The notes under the pieces: model-generated
The model's database searches: none
What the model was told of the DNA's origin: nothing
Seen by the model: the letters and a program-made list of their open reading frames with translations, nothing else
Origin: JANPJV01 sp031425695
Lineage (GTDB): Bacteria > Pseudomonadota > Gammaproteobacteria > Xanthomonadales > SZUA-5
DNA: 17,445 nucleotides
Assembly (NCBI GenBank): GCA_031425695.1
Contig: JANPJV010000011.1
Location: forward strand, 1-17,445
Direction of reading: 5' to 3'
Made by a program: the position numbers and the translations under genes
In this document: positions 15,265 to 17,445 of the stretch, piece by piece
How positions within the stretch are numbered: the first letter of the stretch is position 1
Layout: each line of letters begins with the position of its first letter

Positions 15265-15816
15265 ATGGGCAACCGCCTCTCCAAGATCTACACCCGCACC
15301 GGCGACGATGGCACGACCGGTCTCGGCGACGGCACGCGCGTCGCCAAGGACAGCCTGCGCGTCAGCGCCTATGGCACCGTCGACGAGGCCAACAGCTGTA
15401 TCGGCGTCGTCCTTGCGCACGAGGTCCCGGATGCGGTGCGTGCCTGCCTTACGCGCGTCCAGCACCAGCTCTTCGATCTTGGCGGGGAGCTGTGCATCCC
15501 GGGCATGGTGCTGGTCCTCGACGGCGACATCGATCGACTTGAGCAGGATCTCGATGGCTTCAATGACCCGTTGCCCGCACTCAAGGACTTCATCCTGCCG
15601 GGTGGTAGCAGCGCTGCCGCACACGCCCACGTGGCGCGCACCGTCGTGCGTCGGGCCGAGCGCGAGACGATTGCCTTAGGTCGCGTCGAGAGCGTGCGCG
15701 AGCAGGTGATCCGCTACTTGAACCGCCTGTCCGACCTGCTGTTCGTCATCGCCCGCGTGCTCGCACGCCACAGCGGATCAGGCGAGGTCCTGTGGGACCG
15801 CAAGCAGCGTGGGTGA
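15265..15816 (+). CDS. cob(I)alamin adenosyltransferase, PduO type
   Basis: 183-residue ATP:cob(I)alamin adenosyltransferase making adenosylcobalamin (coenzyme B12) from ATP and reduced corrinoid. The PduO-type ATP-binding N-terminus KIYTRTGDDGTTGLGDGTR (7-25) is clear, followed by RVSAYGTVDEANSCIG (32-47) and the C-terminal helical signature VVRRAERETIALG with RYLNRLSDLLFVIARV. The frame opens at 15175 inside the GTGG repeat, but the ATG at 15265 fits the family N-terminus. The Shine-Dalgarno is weak. Cytosolic, probably trimeric as in the family. No B12-dependent enzyme is in this window, so the organism probably imports or makes corrinoid elsewhere (inference). Confidence 0.94.
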   Translation: MGNRLSKIYTRTGDDGTTGLGDGTRVAKDSLRVSAYGTVDEANSCIGVVLAHEVPDAVRACLTRVQHQLFDLGGELCIPGMVLVLDGDIDRLEQDLDGFNDPLPALKDFILPGGSSAAAHAHVARTVVRRAERETIALGRVESVREQVIRYLNRLSDLLFVIARVLARHSGSGEVLWDRKQRG

Positions 15817-15817
15817 G

Positions 15818-15878
15818 AGCGTGCACGCTTGCGCCGCATGCGGCGCGCCCGCTCGAACGCCCGCAACCTGTTGCGGGC
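15818..15878. repeat. three consecutive perfect palindromes between pduO-type gene and HDAC-like gene
   Basis: AGCGTGCACGCT (15818-15829), GCGCCGCATGCGGCGC (15831-15846) and GCCCGCAAC-CT-GTTGCGGGC (15859-15878) follow one another in an 81-bp gap. They do not match the GTGG, GTAG or GGAG patterns. The third could form a 9-bp hairpin in the transcript; the first two are uninterrupted palindromes that could be protein-binding sites. No T-run is present, so termination is unlikely. Confidence 0.55.
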
Positions 15879-15897
15879 CGGACATGACGGTCAACGA

Positions 15898-16815
15898 ATG
15901 CTGATCTACTTCCACGAAGCCTGCCTCGAGCACGATCCCGGCCCCGGCCACCCCGAACATCCCGGCCGCCTGCGCGCCGTCGTCGAGGCGCTCAACCAGT
16001 CACTCAGCGCCGTGCTCGAATGGCGCGAGGCCCCCCTCGCCAATGACGAGCAGCTTGCCCGCGCCCACAGCGACCTGCTGATTGCTGCGCTGCGTCGCGT
16101 CGCCCCCGCCGATGGCCACATCCGCATCGATGGCGACACGGTGATGTCGCCCGGTTCCTTCGAGGCCGCGCTGCGCGCTGCCGGGGGCATGTGCGCCGCG
16201 ATCGACGAGGCCGTCACCGGCTCGAACCGCAGATCCTTCTGCGCCGTCCGCCCACCTGGCCACCACGCGACCCATTCGATCGCAATGGGATTCTGCCTGT
16301 TCAACAGCATCGCCATCGGCGCGCACCACGCCATTGCCGCCCACGGGCTGCAGCAGGTCACCATCGTCGACTTCGATGTCCACCACGGCAACGGCACCCA
16401 GGACATCTTCGCCCGCGACGCCCGCGTGCAATATGTCTCCAGCCACCAGTCACCGCTCTACCCCGGCACCGGCCGCGCCAGCGAGCACGGCGTCGGCAAC
16501 ATCCAGAACGGCGAACTCCCACCCGGCTCCGGCTCCCACTACTTCCGCCAGATCTGGCGCGAACAACTGCTCCCGAAGATCGACCACTTCGCCCCCCAGA
16601 TCATCCTCATCTCCGCCGGCTTCGACGCCCATCACCTCGATCCGCTCGCCGACATCAACCTTACCGCCGCCGACTACCATTGGATCACCCAGGAACTCGC
16701 CGCCCTCGCCGACAAACACGCCAAGGGCCGCATCGTCTCCACGCTGGAAGGCGGTTACTCGCTCGCCGCATTGCGCGAGTCGAGCGTCGCACATGTCAGG
16801 GCGCTGCTGGGTTGA
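15898..16815 (+). CDS. histone deacetylase family hydrolase (HDAC/AcuC/acetylpolyamine type)
   Basis: 305-residue zinc amidohydrolase of the arginase/deacetylase fold. In bacteria, members deacetylate acetylpolyamines, acetyl-CoA synthetase (AcuC) or other substrates; the substrate here is unknown. Motifs in order: RPPGHHA with catalytic H122-H123; GFCLFNSIAIGAHHA; VTIVDFDVHHGNGTQ with D158 and zinc ligands D160 and H162; SSHQSPLYPGTG; ISAGFDAHHLDPLADINL with zinc ligand D243; and TLEGGYSLAAL with transition-state Tyr Y287. All catalytic residues are present, and the length is close to the compact bacterial HDAC-like group. The frame opens at 15829 inside a palindrome; the ATG at 15898 (MLIYFHEACLEHDPGPGHPEHP) matches the family start. 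The gene lies 81 bp after the adenosyltransferase and may be co-transcribed. Confidence 0.93.
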   Translation: MLIYFHEACLEHDPGPGHPEHPGRLRAVVEALNQSLSAVLEWREAPLANDEQLARAHSDLLIAALRRVAPADGHIRIDGDTVMSPGSFEAALRAAGGMCAAIDEAVTGSNRRSFCAVRPPGHHATHSIAMGFCLFNSIAIGAHHAIAAHGLQQVTIVDFDVHHGNGTQDIFARDARVQYVSSHQSPLYPGTGRASEHGVGNIQNGELPPGSGSHYFRQIWREQLLPKIDHFAPQIILISAGFDAHHLDPLADINLTAADYHWITQELAALADKHAKGRIVSTLEGGYSLAALRESSVAHVRALLG

Positions 16816-17065
16816 TCGCCGCGAATCCGGTCGTTGTAGCGTGGCACTGAGCGCGCGCTGAGTTGGATGTTGGCCGATTCAATGATCGCGCCAGCGCCGC
16901 GTATCGCAACGGAGGCTGCAACCAACGCTTGAAGTAGCGCGGTTCCGTGCGCGCATCGAGGTTCTGGATGCGAACACGCGGGAGTGCTAACGCGAAGGCG
17001 GCGATGGCCGCGGCAGCCGCGCGAAGAAGGCGCGGCCCCTTTCGTGGCTGGTGGTTTCGGGTCAT
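16796..17065 (-). CDS. doubtful small exported-protein-like frame
   Basis: From an ATG at 17065 the minus strand reads 89 residues with a basic start and a hydrophobic run (RLLRAAAAAIAAFALALP), resembling a signal peptide or single anchor, then an unrecognised tail. It overlaps the 3' end of the HDAC-like gene by 20 bp. There is no clear Shine-Dalgarno and no family is recognised, and GC-rich DNA gives such frames by chance. A low-confidence candidate only. Confidence 0.2.
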   Translation of the reverse strand: MTRNHQPRKGPRLLRAAAAAIAAFALALPRVRIQNLDARTEPRYFKRWLQPPLRYAALARSLNRPTSNSARAQCHATTTGFAAINPAAP

Positions 17066-17216
17066 CAGATTCGAAGCCTGTGGTCGCGTGAATCTGAGCA
17101 GGCAGCAAGTCACGCAACTGTAGCCAAGGTGAGCGAAGCGCACTTGGGAAAATGTTGCGCGAGATGTTCGCCGGCCCATCCCTGCGACCCGAGGACCCCG
17201 CCTCACTCGCCTCATG
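16816..17216. other. intergenic stretch without a convincing gene
   Basis: About 400 bp between the HDAC-like gene and the tRNA promoter. Apart from the doubtful minus-strand frame above, I see no RNA gene, no known repeat unit and no recognisable coding sequence. Confidence 0.5.
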
Positions 17217-17222
17217 TACAAT
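17217..17222 (+). promoter_or_regulatory. -10 box of the tRNA-Ser promoter
   Basis: TACAAT (one change from TATAAT) ends 11 nt before the mature 5' end of the tRNA, a typical position. No good -35 is seen 17 bp upstream, so activity may depend on other elements. Confidence 0.5.
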
Positions 17223-17233
17223 CCGCGGCCGTC

Positions 17234-17323
17234 GGAGGGATGGCGGAGCGGTCGATCGCACCGGTCTTGAAAACCGGCAGCCATGCAAATGGCTCGTGGG
17301 TTCGAATCCCACTCCCTCCGCCA
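17234..17323 (+). tRNA. tRNA-Ser (anticodon UGA), CCA encoded
   Basis: 90 nt with the 3' CCA in the DNA. The acceptor stem pairs GGAGGGA (17234-17240) with TCCCTCC (17313-17319), with G as discriminator. The anticodon stem is CCGGT/ACCGG with loop CTTGAAA and anticodon TGA (17268-17270), reading UCN serine codons. A long class II variable arm pairs AGCCAT with ATGGCT (17279-17294). The T-arm is GTGGG-TTCGAAT-CCCAC. Confidence 0.97.
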
Positions 17324-17329
17324 AACTAT

Positions 17330-17353
17330 GCCGCCCTTGGGCGGCTTTTTTTT
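17330..17353 (+). terminator. intrinsic terminator of tRNA-Ser
   Basis: GCCGCCC (17330-17336) and GGGCGGC (17339-17345) form a tight GC stem around TT (or six pairs around CTTG), followed directly by eight T (17346-17353), seven nt after the CCA. Confidence 0.93.
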
Positions 17354-17354
17354 G

Positions 17355-17371
17355 GGCGGAGGGAGTGGGAT
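17355..17371 (-). repeat. inverted copy of the tRNA-Ser 3' end
   Basis: GGCGGAGGGAGTGGGAT is the exact reverse complement of 17306-17322, the T-arm and acceptor 3' part of the tRNA-Ser gene (17 bp, no mismatch). It begins one base after the terminator T-run. Beyond it the match stops. It may be a remnant of an integration site or a duplicated tRNA end. Confidence 0.7.
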
Positions 17372-17376
17372 GAAAA

Positions 17377-17445
17377 CGGGTTCGACCCGAAGGCAGGATG
17401 CCGAAGGGAGCGCAGCCCCGAAGGGGTGAGGGCCACGGATGGCCC
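17377..17445. repeat. run of four short hairpins at the window edge
   Basis: Four small palindromes follow in close succession: CGGGT-TCG-ACCCG (17377-17389), GGCA-GGA-TGCC (17392-17402), CCCC-GAA-GGGG (17416-17426) and GGGCCA-CGGA-TGGCCC (17430-17445). The last ends at the window edge, so the unit may continue. It resembles the GGATGCC/GGATGGCC-type intergenic repeats seen in Xanthomonadales genomes (from memory, not checked). Confidence 0.5.

Noticed and set aside
16755..17324. Minus-strand frame of 189 residues beginning MAEGVGFEPTSHLHGCRFSR
   Set aside because: Its N-terminus is the antisense of tRNA-Ser; 'GVGFEPTS'-type proteins are a well-known mis-annotation arising from serine tRNA genes.

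Overview
The window looks like ordinary chromosome from a GC-rich gammaproteobacterium, probably Lysobacterales (Xanthomonadales) or a close relative. The evidence is the SspA/cytochrome bc1 cluster, a UbiH-UbiI pair, a DegS-type protease, a secreted nuclease with a 'GFESG' motif near its C-terminus, and abundant REP-type palindromes. Genus assignment is inference. No phage, plasmid, defence or CRISPR module is visible.

Layout. 1-3518, minus strand: petA-petB-petC (Rieske protein, cytochrome b, cytochrome c1; overlapping genes), followed downstream by sspA. 3759-4904, plus strand: a DegS/AlgW-type membrane-anchored serine protease, divergent from petABC. 5004-6521, minus strand: DUF350 membrane protein, ppiB and dcd, a probable operon in which ppiB and dcd overlap by ATGA. 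6772-7416: nth (endonuclease III). 7644-10547: a large secreted ExeM/NucH-like nuclease with Calx-beta, OB-like and endonuclease/exonuclease/phosphatase regions. 10713-11657: a secreted Thr/Asn-rich protein with a C-terminal EF-hand. 12039-14557, minus strand: ubiH and ubiI, overlapping by ATGA. 14625-16815, plus strand: a DUF6580 membrane protein, a PduO-type cobalamin adenosyltransferase and a histone-deacetylase-like hydrolase. 17234-17323: tRNA-Ser(UGA) with a good terminator.

Functional links. petABC, ubiH and ubiI all serve aerobic quinone-based respiration: ubiquinone synthesis and the complex that oxidises it. DegS, PpiB and SspA are stress or folding functions, Nth and Dcd serve DNA maintenance and nucleotide supply, and DUF6580 beside PduO hints at corrinoid handling.

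The most interesting content lies between the genes. Nearly every substantial intergenic space holds a palindromic repeat, and they sort into three REP-like families by head tetranucleotide: GTGG (787-842, 4902-5006, 7423-7496, 15173-15239 and an eight-unit tandem array at 11688-11976), GTAG (6612-6761 and 14475-14565) and GGAG (3642-3720). The GTGG family keeps one geometry (head, 8-bp stem, 3-nt loop, GC) while the stem sequence changes on both sides together. The tandem array looks like a row of intrinsic terminators between two convergent genes. One GTAG element supplies the only in-frame ATG of ubiH. These repeats, rather than any protein system, are the best candidates for something under-described here.
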